DNA from: Lonepinella koalarum
GTDB lineage: Bacteria > Pseudomonadota > Gammaproteobacteria > Enterobacterales > Pasteurellaceae
NCBI RefSeq assembly: GCF_004565475.1
Contig: NZ_SRHX01000001.1
Coordinates: 489,480-553,479, forward strand
Reading direction: 5' to 3'
Length of the DNA: 64,000 nucleotides
Shown here: piece after piece, positions 32,119 through 42,115 of the stretch
Layout: every line of letters starts with the position of its first letter
Position numbering within the stretch: position 1 is the first letter of the stretch
Notes under the pieces: model-generated
The model's input: the letters and a program-made list of their open reading frames with translations, nothing else
The model's database searches: none
Told to the model about the DNA's origin: nothing
Program-made: the position numbers and the translations under genes

Positions 32119-32391
32119 TTATGGCACCACCACAGCGTGATAATGTAATTTATCAATAGCGTTAATGAATTGTTCATTGCTGACTTTTTCGTCTGCTACG
32201 ATTCTTACTCGTCGGTCATTAAAATTGCCCTTAGTCGAAATAACACCGTCAATAGCTCGCAATTCCTTATTCACTAAATACACACAAAGTTGGCAATTCA
32301 TTTCTTCAATATGCAGTGTTATTTGCTTTTCTGCTCCGAAACTGACCGCAGAAAATAAGCTGATTATGCTAAAGATCAATCCTTTTTTCAT
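32119..32391 (-). CDS. merP: MerP-like periplasmic heavy-metal-associated protein
   Basis: 90 residues from [22 protein letters not shown], with a signal peptide. The mature part is a single HMA domain with the metal-binding pair in [16 protein letters not shown]. The upstream in-frame extension overlaps merT and is not used. It overlaps the end of the MerT-like gene by 4 nt. No mercuric reductase or MerR is nearby, so the metal may not be mercury. Confidence 0.72.
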   Translation of the reverse strand: MKKGLIFSIISLFSAVSFGAEKQITLHIEEMNCQLCVYLVNKELRAIDGVISTKGNFNDRRVRIVADEKVSNEQFINAIDKLHYHAVVVP

Positions 32392-32750
32392 GCTAAACGC
32401 TCCAAAATAAACGGCAATAAAGTCGGATAACTTAACAAAAAAATAATCAACACAAATAGAATCCAGTAGCACCATAACAAGGTTTTACGAGATAAATATT
32501 TCGTGCAAATGATATTTTTGGAAAAGACTAATAACCAAAAACCGTAGCCGAATGCAGCAAGCGATAACATTAACATGGGAATGCGTAAGTAATCTAGCTG
32601 GTTTAGCTCAATTAGCCAACTAGATGAAACCCCGAATAGCAAATAAATCAGCGGAGCAATACAGCACAAACTCGATGTAACAGCAGCCACCACTGCCGTT
32701 ACACAAGCGGTAAAAAAGGATGGGTTATAGTTCTTTTGAGATAAATTCAT
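32388..32750 (-). CDS. merT: MerT-like metal transport membrane protein
   Basis: About 120 residues when started at the ATG before NLSQKNYNP; an ATG at 32771 is the alternative. Three hydrophobic segments are seen. The first contains the vicinal cysteine pair SSLCCIAPL typical of MerT, and a further Cys follows in [11 protein letters not shown]. It would move a metal ion from MerP into the cell. It is coupled to both neighbours by overlaps. Confidence 0.7.
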   Translation of the reverse strand: MNLSQKNYNPSFFTACVTAVVAAVTSSLCCIAPLIYLLFGVSSSWLIELNQLDYLRIPMLMLSLAAFGYGFWLLVFSKNIICTKYLSRKTLLWCYWILFVLIIFLLSYPTLLPFILERLA

Positions 32751-33828
32751 AACCGAATTCTTTTGCATCATAAGAATTTAATGGATCTCCACCGATTTCC
32801 GCATAAGGGTAGCCGAAGTTATTGATTGGGGCGAGTTCTGGCATTGGGTAAAGGTTGAAATCACGAGCGTGATTAAAGCCTACCCAGTTGGCTTCCCAGT
32901 TACCGAATAAGTATTTCGCCACGGCTTGAGTATCTTTATCGTCCACGGCTTTTTGCTCAGTTAAACGATATTTTGCCACGTCAGCAGAATCCACAGGTAC
33001 CCAACCAAAGCCAGCTAAATAAAATTCCGCACGGCAATGTTGTCCACCGTTCTCATTCGCTACTTTGTCTTTCGCACCGCCAAAGGCTGATTTGGAATAT
33101 TCGCCCATTTTTACCGCTTGTCCTAAACGAATTCCAAACACTTCACGGGCAGGAATATTCGCTGCTCGAGCCAATGCGACAAATACTGAATTAATATCGG
33201 TACATTTGCCTTTCAACACACCAGTAGTGAGAATTTTTTCCACATCACCATCGCCACAGCCTAACACGGAATTATCCCGCTCCATATTATGGACGATCCA
33301 CAGATGAATAAGTTCAGCTTTTTTCAATGGATTGGTTTCGCTACCCACAATTCTATCGGCAAATTGTTTGACAATACCATCGGTTTTGATATGTTGAGTA
33401 GGTTTTAAATACTGTTGCACATCAACAGAATATTCAATTTTTTCAGGTGTTTGATAATCTTTTAACAATCCTTGCTGCATAGGCTCACGATCTTGAGTTT
33501 GCACCACTAATTTTATATTCAGATGACGTTTTTCCACTTTTTCATCCCAATTTGCATACAGCGTTTTGGCACCATATTGATTATTTTCACTAATATAGGC
33601 GTGTTTGAAATTACCATCAAATTCAATAGATTGCACTTTTTGATAGTCATTATTGAACGGTAACGGAACCCATAAATTCGTTTCTCCTGTTGAACCCTGT
33701 GGCACAACGAGATCGTAATTTTGGGTAAATTCATAGGAATGTGTAGTGGTGTTAGGATTCGGCACGCTTTGTGCTTGAGCAGAGATCGCACTGCTGAAAA
33801 GTGCGGTGATTAAAAATAATTTTTTCAT
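32725..33828 (-). CDS. secreted transglutaminase-like domain protein
   Basis: 367 residues from [20 protein letters not shown] (signal peptide), with an AAGGAAAT ribosome site. The catalytic triad of the transglutaminase core is visible: Cys in [23 protein letters not shown], His in [11 protein letters not shown] and Asp in [10 protein letters not shown]. Substrates are unknown; such proteins may be proteases or cross-linkers of the envelope. The 51 open codons upstream lack coding character and a ribosome site. It is the first gene of a cluster with the MerT/MerP-like genes. Confidence 0.82.
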   Translation of the reverse strand: MKKLFLITALFSSAISAQAQSVPNPNTTTHSYEFTQNYDLVVPQGSTGETNLWVPLPFNNDYQKVQSIEFDGNFKHAYISENNQYGAKTLYANWDEKVEKRHLNIKLVVQTQDREPMQQGLLKDYQTPEKIEYSVDVQQYLKPTQHIKTDGIVKQFADRIVGSETNPLKKAELIHLWIVHNMERDNSVLGCGDGDVEKILTTGVLKGKCTDINSVFVALARAANIPAREVFGIRLGQAVKMGEYSKSAFGGAKDKVANENGGQHCRAEFYLAGFGWVPVDSADVAKYRLTEQKAVDDKDTQAVAKYLFGNWEANWVGFNHARDFNLYPMPELAPINNFGYPYAEIGGDPLNSYDAKEFGYEFISKEL

Positions 33829-33993
33829 AGATTTCCTTAAAATAAATAAACAGAACCTGCCATATTTAAGTTCAGAGCTGCAAGCAGAATGAACTAGGCA
33901 TAAGAATACCTGAAATTTGCTCAGAACAAAATATATTTGAATAAAATAAGTCTCCGTTGCTGGGAAAAATGAAACGTCCACAAGCCCTAATCT

Positions 33994-35808
33994 TTACACG
34001 TTATCTTTTTTCCCGCCCTTTCCCTTATACATCAACTCAATTTGCTCACGATAACGTTGCAAAATAATTTTACGGCGGAGTTTTAGGGTCGGGGTGATTT
34101 CTTCCATTTTGGTGGTAAAAGCCTGTGGTAATAAGGTAAATTTTTTAATTTGTTCAAAGTGAGCCAGTTCTTTTTGCAACTCATGGATCCGTTTTTCAAA
34201 CATTTGAATAATATCCGAATGTTTGACTAATTCTAAACGATCTTGATATTTGATATTAAGCTGTTTGGCATATTCTTCCAGACTCTCAAAACAAGGTACA
34301 ATTAAGGCTGAAACGTACTTTTTAGCATCGGCAATAATCGCGATCTGTTCAACAAATTTGTCTTTGCCTATTTTCCCTTCGATCATTTGTGGGGCGATGT
34401 ATTTCCCGTTGGAGGTTTTCATTAATTCTTTGATGCGGTCGGTGATATATAAATTGCCGTCAGTATCGAATTCACCGGCATCCCCCGTTTTTAAGAAACC
34501 ATCTTCAGTAAAGGCTTGGGCGGTTTCTGCGGGCTTTTTGTAGTAACCACGCATCACCATTCCACCACGTACCAGAATTTCGTTATCTTCCCCGATTTTA
34601 ACTTCTGCATCAGGCATTAATGTACCAATAGAGTTTGGCTTAAATTTAACATCGTCCCAGCAAGAAATGGTTGCAGTGGTTTCGGTCATGCCGTAGCCGA
34701 GTTTTACATTTAAGCCGATACTGTGGAAAAATAGCCCAATACTCGGTTCTAATTTGGCTCCGCCACAAGGCATCATTCGGATTCGTCCACCGAGTAATTG
34801 ACGGAGTTTTCTGAACACGATTTTATCTGCCAAAGCATATTGTTTTTGCAATAAAAAAGACGGTTTTTTGTCTGAAGTTTTGATATGAAAATAGCGTTCA
34901 CCTACAGTTAACGCCCAGTTAAATAACGCTCGACGATAAAACGGGGCTTGTTGTACGTTATCCCAAACTGCGGTGTAAATTTTTTCATAAAAACGTGGTA
35001 CTGCACACATTAGGGTTGGGCGGACTTCGGTTAAAGCTTGACGTATTTGATTGGTGTCTTCTAAATAGGTATTGACGGCTCCGCAATGTAAAATATAGGC
35101 TACCCAAGCCCGTTCAAAAATATGCGAGAAAGGGAGAAATGATAAAGACACATCTTGTTGGGTTACATCAAGTAATTTGTCATGAGCTTGTAATTGATGG
35201 GCTAAATTAGCATAATCCAGCATCACACCTTTCGGTTCACCGGTGGTACCTGATGTATAAATGAGGGTAAATAGATCATCAAGAGATTTATCAGCAAGGC
35301 GCTGATCTAATTCTGTTTGTTGATTGTCCGAACCCAGTTGCACAAAATCAGACCAGTGATAGGCTTTTGCACAATAATGCAACGCAATATTGGGTTTCAT
35401 GGCTACAATTTTTTCTAATTGCGGACATTGATCCAACACTTCCAGAATTTGATCATATTGTTCCTGCCCTCCCACGAACAGGATTTTCATATCCGCATTG
35501 TTTATAATAAAGGCAGCTTGATTAGCCGTGTTGGTGGCATAAATCGGAACGGTTACCGCTCGAATTTGTAATGTGGCAATATCAGCGATTGTCCAGTTCG
35601 GCATATTATGGGCGAAGATACCGATTTTATCCTGCACTTGAATCTGACAAGCTAATAAGGCACGGCTGACTTCATCAATACGCTGTTGAAAATCATCCCA
35701 ACACATATCGATCCACTGATCTTGTTGTTTATAACGAAGTGCGGTCTGTTTTGATAGTGTTTTTGCTTGTTGACGAATGCGTTGAATAAAATGGAAATCC
35801 ATGTTCAT
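33994..35808 (-). CDS. long-chain fatty acid-CoA ligase (AMP-forming)
   Basis: 604 residues from the ATG at 35808, 8 nt after AGGA. It has the P-loop [19 protein letters not shown] (about residues 173-191), the [10 protein letters not shown]5-type motif and [17 protein letters not shown]. This is the FadD15-like long group of ANL ligases found in Pasteurellaceae. It activates fatty acids for phospholipid use or breakdown at the inner membrane. The gene is divergent from ung. Confidence 0.88.
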   Translation of the reverse strand: MNMDFHFIQRIRQQAKTLSKQTALRYKQQDQWIDMCWDDFQQRIDEVSRALLACQIQVQDKIGIFAHNMPNWTIADIATLQIRAVTVPIYATNTANQAAFIINNADMKILFVGGQEQYDQILEVLDQCPQLEKIVAMKPNIALHYCAKAYHWSDFVQLGSDNQQTELDQRLADKSLDDLFTLIYTSGTTGEPKGVMLDYANLAHQLQAHDKLLDVTQQDVSLSFLPFSHIFERAWVAYILHCGAVNTYLEDTNQIRQALTEVRPTLMCAVPRFYEKIYTAVWDNVQQAPFYRRALFNWALTVGERYFHIKTSDKKPSFLLQKQYALADKIVFRKLRQLLGGRIRMMPCGGAKLEPSIGLFFHSIGLNVKLGYGMTETTATISCWDDVKFKPNSIGTLMPDAEVKIGEDNEILVRGGMVMRGYYKKPAETAQAFTEDGFLKTGDAGEFDTDGNLYITDRIKELMKTSNGKYIAPQMIEGKIGKDKFVEQIAIIADAKKYVSALIVPCFESLEEYAKQLNIKYQDRLELVKHSDIIQMFEKRIHELQKELAHFEQIKKFTLLPQAFTTKMEEITPTLKLRRKIILQRYREQIELMYKGKGGKKDNV

Positions 35809-35943
35809 GGTTAAAATCCTATTGATTATTTTGTTTAGCGTACAAGTGTTCGCTAATATAGCATTAATTTGAATAAAATCTAGTGCAAAAGTAAGAAAAT
35901 GACTATACTTAACATTAATTTGTATGGTTATAGGACGAAAATA

Positions 35944-36612
35944 ATGAAAACGTGGAAAGATGTCATTGGCGTAGAAAAACAACAACCTTATTTTCAGCAG
36001 ATTTTAACTCAAGTTCATCAGGCAAGAGCGACAGGGCGAATTGTATATCCACCACAACGCGAAATCTTTAATGCGTTTAAATTAACTGAATTTGAGCAAG
36101 TGAAAGTGGTCATCTTAGGACAAGATCCTTATCATGGACCAAATCAAGCACATGGTTTAGCTTTTTCAGTAAAACCGTCCGTTGCTCCGCCACCGTCGTT
36201 GGTGAATATGTATAAAGAATTGAGCCTGGAATATCCAGATTTCCAAATCCCAAATCATGGTTCATTGCTAGCTTGGGCGGCTCAAGGTGTGTTATTATTA
36301 AACACAGTGTTAACAGTCGAACAGGGACAAGCACATTCCCATGCTAATTTTGGTTGGGAAACCTTTACTGACCATGTGATTGCCAAATTGAATGAACAAC
36401 GTGAGCATTTAGTTTTTTTATTATGGGGTAGCCATGCACAGAAAAAAGGGCAATTTATTGATCGGCAAAAACACTGTGTGTTAACAGCACCTCATCCGTC
36501 ACCGTTATCTGCTCATCGTGGATTTTTCGGTTGTGGTCATTTTAGCAAAACGAATGATTACTTACGCCAACATCAGATTGATGAAATAGATTGGCGTTTA
36601 GACAATATTTAA
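35944..36612 (+). CDS. ung: uracil-DNA glycosylase
   Basis: 222 residues from MKTWKDVIG, with ATAGGACG upstream. The catalytic motif [22 protein letters not shown] (Asp in GQDPYHG) and the C-terminal [14 protein letters not shown] loop with the catalytic His are present. It removes uracil from DNA. It lies 8 nt before yaaA. Confidence 0.97.
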   Translation: MKTWKDVIGVEKQQPYFQQILTQVHQARATGRIVYPPQREIFNAFKLTEFEQVKVVILGQDPYHGPNQAHGLAFSVKPSVAPPPSLVNMYKELSLEYPDFQIPNHGSLLAWAAQGVLLLNTVLTVEQGQAHSHANFGWETFTDHVIAKLNEQREHLVFLLWGSHAQKKGQFIDRQKHCVLTAPHPSPLSAHRGFFGCGHFSKTNDYLRQHQIDEIDWRLDNI

Positions 36613-36620
36613 GGAAAAAT

Positions 36621-37397
36621 ATGTTAGCAATAATTTCTCCAGCGAAAACATTAGATTATGAAAGTGCGGTAGAAAATCTTGATTTTTCTCAACCGCAGTT
36701 AACGGAATATAGTGAAAAATTAATTAACATTTGTCGTCAGCTTAGTCCCGCACAAATTGGCTCATTAATGTCGATTAGTGATAAATTAGCAGGATTAAAT
36801 GCAGCACGTTTCGCAGAATGGCAAACCGAACATAATGAACAAAATGCTCGAGCAGCCATTTATGCCTTTAAAGGTGATGTTTATACGGGATTACAGGTTG
36901 AAACCTTAAATAAACAGGATATTCAATTTGCTCAACAACATTTACGAATGTTATCAGGGCTTTATGGTTTATTACGTCCGTTAGATTTAATGCAACCCTA
37001 TCGTTTAGAAATGGGAACAAAATTACATAATCCACAAGGTAAGGATTTGTATCAATTTTGGGGAAATGTAATCACCAACGTATTACAGCAAGCCATTGAG
37101 CAGCAAGGCGATAATGTGCTGATTAATTTGGCATCGGATGAATATTTTAAATCGGTGAAAACGGATGTATTAAAGGCGGAAATTATTAAGCCAGTATTCT
37201 TAGATTTAAAAAATGGTAAATATAAAGTGATTAGCTTTTATGCGAAAAAAGCACGGGGCTTAATGTGCCGCTATATGATTCAACATCGTTTAACTCAAGC
37301 GGAGCAATTAAAACACTTTGATTTAGGTGGATATTGGTTTGATGAAACGGCTTCACAGAGTAATGAATGGGTTTTTAAACGAGATTTAAGTGAGTAA
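36621..37397 (+). CDS. yaaA: peroxide stress protein YaaA
   Basis: 258 residues from [14 protein letters not shown], with AAGGAAAA. It has the ISPAKTL start, [19 protein letters not shown] and [13 protein letters not shown], the DUF328/YaaA hallmarks. In E. coli YaaA lowers free iron under peroxide stress and binds DNA. It is cotranscribed with ung and runs 4 nt ahead of the lipoprotein gene. Confidence 0.95.
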   Translation: MLAIISPAKTLDYESAVENLDFSQPQLTEYSEKLINICRQLSPAQIGSLMSISDKLAGLNAARFAEWQTEHNEQNARAAIYAFKGDVYTGLQVETLNKQDIQFAQQHLRMLSGLYGLLRPLDLMQPYRLEMGTKLHNPQGKDLYQFWGNVITNVLQQAIEQQGDNVLINLASDEYFKSVKTDVLKAEIIKPVFLDLKNGKYKVISFYAKKARGLMCRYMIQHRLTQAEQLKHFDLGGYWFDETASQSNEWVFKRDLSE

Positions 37398-37401
37398 AAT
37401 A

Positions 37402-38091
37402 ATGAAAAAATTACTTACAATCCTTGAAAGGATTGTTCGGGGCTTTGCCCCCGCCACAAGTGGCGTTCAAAATTCCTATCGGAATTTTGTCACCGCACTT
37501 TTGGCAATCTTATTGCTGTCAGGTTGTGTTACACAGCCATTATCAACTGAACCAGAACAACAGGTTCAATTAAATGTACCAAAACAAATTCAGCATAATA
37601 ATAAAAACTATGTGTTAAAATCAACCCAAGATTTGGGAACGATGGTGCATTATGTTTATTTTACCAACAAAGAAAGTGGTAAAGACTGGAAAAGCTCGGT
37701 GGAATTATTACATGATCGTAATGTGCAAAATATGTCTTTGCAAGAGCGCATTCAATTAAGAGAAAAAGTGTATGACAATAATGACGTGAAGTATTTTAAT
37801 TTGACAACGGAAAAAGATACTTTATACGCTTTTGTGATTTATGAGCCGAATGTAAGTCAACATGATTGGCAACTAGAAGTGGCTCGGGCATCTGATGTAC
37901 AAGGCTGTGGCTTTGTGCAATATCAATATTCCTTAAAAATTCCACAATCACGCAAATTAGCGAATATGGGGGAAATAAAATTAATAGGTTATTTGAAGAA
38001 GTATGCGATTGATAAAGAAATAGCGCGTTTACATCAGTTAAAATGGGATTGGCGTTGCGAATTGCCAAAAGCACAATCCGTACCAAACTAA
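37402..38091 (+). CDS. lipoprotein with a palindromic insert in its signal peptide
   Basis: 229 residues. The natural signal would be MKKLL followed by TALLAILLLSGC with lipobox LSGC (Cys42 here). Between the two lie 25 extra residues (positions 6-30) encoded by a hairpin-rich 75-nt cassette, which keep the frame. The mature part of about 187 residues shows no known motif beyond a DLGTMVHYVYFTNKESGKDWKSS-like stretch; function unknown. Position between yaaA and pfkA matches a conserved hypothetical lipoprotein gene of Pasteurellaceae as I recall it. Whether the lengthened n-region still works is open. Confidence 0.8.
   Translation: MKKLLTILERIVRGFAPATSGVQNSYRNFVTALLAILLLSGCVTQPLSTEPEQQVQLNVPKQIQHNNKNYVLKSTQDLGTMVHYVYFTNKESGKDWKSSVELLHDRNVQNMSLQERIQLREKVYDNNDVKYFNLTTEKDTLYAFVIYEPNVSQHDWQLEVARASDVQGCGFVQYQYSLKIPQSRKLANMGEIKLIGYLKKYAIDKEIARLHQLKWDWRCELPKAQSVPN
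37417..37491 (+). repeat. in-frame palindromic cassette (four hairpins)
   Basis: 75 nt, exactly 25 codons. Four successive inverted repeats: CAATCCTT/AAGGATTG, GGGGC/GCCCC, CGCCAC-aagt-GGCG and CAAAATTCC/GGAATTTTG. A USS follows immediately (ACCGCACTT at 37492). Removing the cassette restores a standard short lipoprotein signal. Confidence 0.75.
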
Positions 38092-38220
38092 ACAGAAATT
38101 TAACTAGATCAAATTTTATGTGCAAATTGCGAAATTTTACTAGAGCCAAGTAGGGGAATAGTGTAATCTTAGCTCGCAAAAATTTATCGGGTTTTTAATA
38201 TTTAATAAAAGGTAACAGAA

Positions 38221-39186
38221 ATGATTAAAAAAATTGCAATCTTAACCAGTGGTGGTGATGCACCGGGGATGAATGCCGCTATTCGTGCGGTGGTGCGTTC
38301 AGCGTTAGATAAAGGTTTAGATGTTTACGGTATTTATGAAGGATATCGTGGCTTACACCAAAATAAAATCAAACAGTTAACTCGTTATAGCGTATCAGAT
38401 ATTATTAATAAAGGCGGTACTTTTTTAGGTTCCGCACGTTTCCCAGAATTCAAAGATCCAGCCGTGCGTACAGAATGTGCCGAGGTTTTACGTTCACATG
38501 GTATTGATGCTTTAGTGGTTATCGGTGGAGATGGTTCATATACTGGTGCAAAATTATTAACTGAAGAACATGGCTTTCCTTGTATTGGTTTACCGGGAAC
38601 CATTGATAATGATATTCCGGGTACAGATTATACCATTGGCTATCAAACCGCATTAGAAACGGCGGTGGTGTGTATTGACCGTTTACGTGATACATCAAGT
38701 TCACATCATCGTATTTCTATCGTGGAAATTATGGGGCGTCATTGTAGTGACTTAACCTTATCGGCGGCGATTGCAGGCGGTTGTGAATATGCCATTGCAG
38801 CGGAAATTGGCTTTAACAAAGAAGAATTAATTCAAGAAATTGAAAGCAGTTTTGCGAAAGGTAAAAATCACGCCTTGATCGTGATTACGGAATTAGTCAC
38901 CGATGTGCATCAATTGGCAAAAGATATTGAGGCGCGTGTGGGTAATGAAACGCGTGCCACCGTGTTAGGTCATATTCAACGTGGTGGAACGCCGTCAGCC
39001 TTTGATCGTATTTTGGCTTCTCGTATGGGGGTTTATGCGGTAGATTTACTCCTTCAAGGTGAAAAAGGACGTTGCGTGGGGATTCAAAACGAAAAATTAG
39101 TGCATCATGATATTATTGATGCGATTGATAATATGCGTCGTCCGTTTAAAGCGGATTTATTAGATGTGGCGAATAAGTTAGTTTAA
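38221..39186 (+). CDS. pfkA: 6-phosphofructokinase
   Basis: 321 residues. The ATP site [20 protein letters not shown], the catalytic [20 protein letters not shown] (Asp in TIDND) and [20 protein letters not shown] are present. It is the ATP-dependent committed step of glycolysis. A CTAGATCAAATTT motif resembling a CRP half-site lies about 115 nt upstream. A GU-rich hairpin at 39224-39262 follows the stop but lacks a T tract. Confidence 0.97.
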   Translation: MIKKIAILTSGGDAPGMNAAIRAVVRSALDKGLDVYGIYEGYRGLHQNKIKQLTRYSVSDIINKGGTFLGSARFPEFKDPAVRTECAEVLRSHGIDALVVIGGDGSYTGAKLLTEEHGFPCIGLPGTIDNDIPGTDYTIGYQTALETAVVCIDRLRDTSSSHHRISIVEIMGRHCSDLTLSAAIAGGCEYAIAAEIGFNKEELIQEIESSFAKGKNHALIVITELVTDVHQLAKDIEARVGNETRATVLGHIQRGGTPSAFDRILASRMGVYAVDLLLQGEKGRCVGIQNEKLVHHDIIDAIDNMRRPFKADLLDVANKLV

Positions 39187-39328
39187 ATTTTCTTTGCATA
39201 TGCCCGATCTTATTTTTATTTTGACTTTCTTCTCTGCTCGCTAAAAACGCGGAGGGGAAAGTTTAAGATAAATATTGCGTTCTGCATTTGGATAAAAATG
39301 TACCGCACTTTTAGATTATGAATAACAA

Positions 39329-39365
39329 CCGTGGTTCGCAACCCTCCCACGCTAAAAAACTAAGG
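39329..39365 (+). ncRNA. preQ1-I riboswitch, orphan copy
   Basis: CCGTGG...CCACG gives stem P1, and the loop carries TTCGCAACCCTC. The A-rich CTAAAAAACTAAGG tail forms the H-type pseudoknot and hides the AAGG ribosome site. It is identical to the copy before queC. It is followed by an ATG at 39372 that opens only 16 codons, and the minus-strand higA then overlaps, so no queuosine gene lies behind it. A USS and a -10-like TAAAAA precede it as in the queC copy. Confidence 0.85.
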
Positions 39366-39371
39366 CATAAA

Positions 39372-39422
39372 ATGAATATTATTCCAACCGATTATACTAA
39401 TGCCGTTGTTCCATCAAAATAA
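39372..39422 (+). other. 16-codon ORF behind the orphan riboswitch
   Basis: ATG at riboswitch-typical distance (6 nt after AAGG) opens MNIIPTDYTNAVVPSK and then stops. It overlaps the 3' end of higA on the other strand from 39392. It is probably the residue of a lost preQ1-controlled gene or a chance frame; peptide production is not shown. Confidence 0.3.
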
Positions 39423-39688
39423 AACGGTCGAACATGTTCTGCTCGTTGCTGTTTTAACTCCCAAAGATCGTATTTTATTTGCAAATTCAGCCATAATCTT
39501 GCCGAACTGATCCCAGCTTCTTCCAACCGCAAAGCCAAATTTGTCGTCATCGGTGTTTTTCCGTGCAACACACGAGAAAGGGTTTCACGAGAAAAACCTA
39601 AATGCTCCGCTAAATCTTTCACTTTAATTTGATTGGGTTCAACAAAACCGTCTAATAAAATTTGTCCGGGGTGGGCTGGTTTACGCAT
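39392..39688 (-). CDS. higA: HigA-type antitoxin
   Basis: 98 residues from MRKPAHPGQILLDGFVEPN, with GGGAGC upstream. The HTH VKDLAEHLGFSRETLSRVLHGKTPMTTNLALRLEEA (about residues 24-59) is the XRE/HigA type. An ATG at 39715 would extend it into the toxin gene and is less likely. It neutralises the toxin encoded just upstream and represses the operon. Order toxin-antitoxin is typical of higBA. Confidence 0.88.
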   Translation of the reverse strand: MRKPAHPGQILLDGFVEPNQIKVKDLAEHLGFSRETLSRVLHGKTPMTTNLALRLEEAGISSARLWLNLQIKYDLWELKQQRAEHVRPFYFDGTTALV

Positions 39689-39698
39689 AGTATGCTCC

Positions 39699-39974
39699 CT
39701 AATGGTAATCTTCATAGTTCAAAATATAGGCATCGCCATTGGTAAACTCGAAAGTAATCCGCCAATTGCCGTTGACCGTCATTGCATAGATTCCCTTTCG
39801 CTTACCTTTCAATTCGTGGCATTGATAAAAAGGCATAAATTCTGTCACATTTTCCGCACAATCAATCAAATCTAAAATACCATCTAATTTACGCTGATGA
39901 TTGGCTTGAATCCCTTTAGTAATGCCTTTTTCAAAATACTGTTTTAATCCTTTGTGTTTAAAACTTTTGATCAC
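39699..39974 (-). CDS. higB: HigB/RelE-type mRNA interferase toxin
   Basis: 91 residues. MIKSFKHKGLKQYFEKG at the N-terminus and the C-terminal MTVNGNWRITFEFTNGDAYILNYEDYH fit HigB toxins, with catalytic-type Arg, Asp and terminal His residues. It cleaves mRNA on the ribosome. It precedes higA by 10 nt. IS607 copy 2 begins 73 nt upstream of its start and may influence its promoter. Confidence 0.88.
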   Translation of the reverse strand: MIKSFKHKGLKQYFEKGITKGIQANHQRKLDGILDLIDCAENVTEFMPFYQCHELKGKRKGIYAMTVNGNWRITFEFTNGDAYILNYEDYH

Positions 39975-40091
39975 AATAATGTTTCCATTGCATGGACAGT
40001 GATATTATCGTATCACAAAAGCTAAAAGATTCAAGGTAATTTTAATCCCGTTCTTACAAACCTATAAAATCCTATAAATAACTACAAAAAG

Positions 40092-41414
40092 CTATAAATG
40101 GGATTTTTGTTGTATTCCTACTTCAACCTTGCTGGTTACAATCCGATTTATTGCTAAATTAGATTGCATTGCCGTCAAGTCCATAGGTGTAAATTCGGGC
40201 AGAACTTGCCCTATTTGTTTTTCAATTAAGCGTAATAAATTTATTGAAGCATTATAATCACGACCTATTTTCGCTCCGCAATCTTCGCAATAATAAATTC
40301 GCTCACTTAACTTTAATTCTTTTTTAATTGAACCACATTGACTACACGTTTTTGAGCTTGGATAAAATCTATCTGCAAAAATAATCTCTTTCCCATTATA
40401 TTTTGCTTTGTATTCAAGCTGTCTTCTAAATTCGTAGAAACTTACATCAGCAATAGACTTCGCTAATTTATGATTTTTCATCATTCCTTTTACATTTAAA
40501 TCTTCTAAACAGATATAATCTGCCTGTTTAATGATTGACGAACTCAGTTTATGTAAAAAATCATTGCGAATATTGACTATTCGCCGATGTAATTTGGCTA
40601 GTTTTAAACTTGCTTTTAAATAATTCGCCGACTTTTTTGTTTTATCACCTTTGGTTTTTGGGTGTTGTTTTTTACTTAACTGTCTGCTTTTGGTTTTAAG
40701 TTTACTTGCAAGTTTAGCTAATGGTTTAGGTGATTTGATTTCTAAGCCATTAGATAAACTTACAAAAGATTTTAATCCCACATCAATCCCTAAGCCTAAT
40801 TTTGTTTTAGGCTGTGGCTGATAATTTTCTTCAGCAATGGATACACTAAATGATGCATAATATTTATCGCCATTTTGGCTAATGGTTACACTATTGATTT
40901 TCCCAGAAAATCTTAATCTTTCGCTTAATTTTACATAACCAAGATTAGGCACTTTTAGATATTGAGCGTTACATTCAGTGATGATTTTCTTGTATTTTTT
41001 AGAATTTTTGTTGGTGTCAGATAATACAACCTGATCGCCACCAATGTAGTAGCTCCCAGCATTATCACGTTTTTTCTTAAACTGTGGATAGCTTACTTTA
41101 CCTTGTTTTAGGTCTCGGAAAAATTTTTGAAAAGCTAAATTCAAATTAAGGAAAGGTTGTTGCGTGGCATATTTACTGACTTCATACACAAAAGGAAATT
41201 GAGTTTTTTTGATCGCATTAAATTCTTTCTTTAAATCTAAATGTGTTTTTTTAATGCCTTGTTTGTAATATTCTTGCCATTTGGCTAATCCCCAATTATA
41301 GGCAAGACGAGAACAGCCAAACGCTTTTCTAAAATGCGTTTTAGCTTTCTTATTCGGATAAATTTCAATCTTATGAGAAAGACTGACAATGTTATTATTC
41401 TCCGACATTTTCAA
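40092..41414 (-). CDS. tnpB: TnpB, IS607-type RNA-guided nuclease relative
   Basis: 440 residues. The N-terminal OrfB helix region has NKKAKTHFRKAFGCSRLAYNWGLAKW. The RuvC-like core has GIDVGLKSFVSLSNG (Asp), ICLEDLNVKGMMKN (Glu) and the C-terminal Asp in GRDYNASINLL. A zinc ribbon lies between (CSQCG and CEDCG). All three catalytic acids are present. Studied IS605/IS607 TnpBs cut DNA using an omega-RNA made from the tnpB 3' end and the right end, preserving the element rather than moving it. That function is inferred from the family. The first of two ATGs (41414 or 41408) is uncertain. Confidence 0.92.
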   Translation of the reverse strand: MKMSENNNIVSLSHKIEIYPNKKAKTHFRKAFGCSRLAYNWGLAKWQEYYKQGIKKTHLDLKKEFNAIKKTQFPFVYEVSKYATQQPFLNLNLAFQKFFRDLKQGKVSYPQFKKKRDNAGSYYIGGDQVVLSDTNKNSKKYKKIITECNAQYLKVPNLGYVKLSERLRFSGKINSVTISQNGDKYYASFSVSIAEENYQPQPKTKLGLGIDVGLKSFVSLSNGLEIKSPKPLAKLASKLKTKSRQLSKKQHPKTKGDKTKKSANYLKASLKLAKLHRRIVNIRNDFLHKLSSSIIKQADYICLEDLNVKGMMKNHKLAKSIADVSFYEFRRQLEYKAKYNGKEIIFADRFYPSSKTCSQCGSIKKELKLSERIYYCEDCGAKIGRDYNASINLLRLIEKQIGQVLPEFTPMDLTAMQSNLAINRIVTSKVEVGIQQKSHL

Positions 41415-42033
41415 TCATTACCTTTTGCATATCGTCTAACAATTTTTTATTTTTCTTGTTACGACTACCGTATAATCTTGCTGAAAATACGGTAATAATC
41501 TCAAGTACATCTTTCGCGAGTTCTTCTTCAAATTTAATATTTTCATCACCTTTATTGATAATAATAACTTCCACATCTTTTGCTTCACAAATCGAAAATA
41601 CCAATTCTGCACCAAAACGTAAAAGTCTATCTTTATGCGTTAGAACTAAGCGTTTAACTTTTCCGTCTAAAATAAGATTTAATAACTTTGTTAGACCTTT
41701 CTTATAGTAATTCATTCCACTACCAAGATCTTGAATAACTTCATAATTAAAGCCTTGTTTAGAACAATAAAGTTCTAAAATTTGTACTTGACGAACTAAA
41801 TCATCTTTTTGATCGTGGCTACTCACTCGAGCATAAGCGATAGTTTTCAAATCATCACGATTAAAAACTATATTATGGTTAATCGCTTTAAGGGTTTCGA
41901 GTTTATAGCGGCGATCACCGCCTTTTGTGAGCTCATCGGGCTTAAGCAAGCCCTTTTTATCCCAGTTTCGTAGCGTTTGTATGGTTACGCCAAGCACTTT
42001 GCTCGCTTGACCAATGGAAAGAAGTTTGTTCAT
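41395..42033 (-). CDS. tnpA: TnpA, IS607-type serine recombinase
   Basis: 212 residues. A MerR-like DNA-binding HTH at the N-terminus (IGQASKVLGVTIQTLRNWDKKGLL) precedes a small serine-recombinase catalytic domain (IAYARVSSHDQKDDLVRQV, catalytic Ser about 71). The HTH-first order is the IS607 peculiarity. GSGMNYYKKGLTKLLNLI and THKDRLLRFG complete the domain. It joins ends through a circular intermediate at GG dinucleotides. It overlaps tnpB by 20 nt. Confidence 0.92.
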   Translation of the reverse strand: MNKLLSIGQASKVLGVTIQTLRNWDKKGLLKPDELTKGGDRRYKLETLKAINHNIVFNRDDLKTIAYARVSSHDQKDDLVRQVQILELYCSKQGFNYEVIQDLGSGMNYYKKGLTKLLNLILDGKVKRLVLTHKDRLLRFGAELVFSICEAKDVEVIIINKGDENIKFEEELAKDVLEIITVFSARLYGSRNKKNKKLLDDMQKVMIENVGE

Positions 42034-42115
42034 TTTGGAAATTATAGCATAGAATCAACGGAACTGATTGTACTAAATTATTTAGATATTTATAGAATTT
42101 TATAGATTTTATCTT

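Noticed and set aside
33829..33981. Upstream extension of the transglutaminase gene
   Set aside because: The signal peptide [11 protein letters not shown] with a good ribosome site begins at 33828; the extension has no coding character.
35809..35985. Upstream extension of the acyl-CoA ligase
   Set aside because: It runs through the ung promoter; the ATG at 35808 has AGGA at 8 nt.
37430..37500. The hairpins in the lipoprotein signal region as a terminator
   Set aside because: No T run follows and the gene continues in frame; they belong to the inserted cassette.
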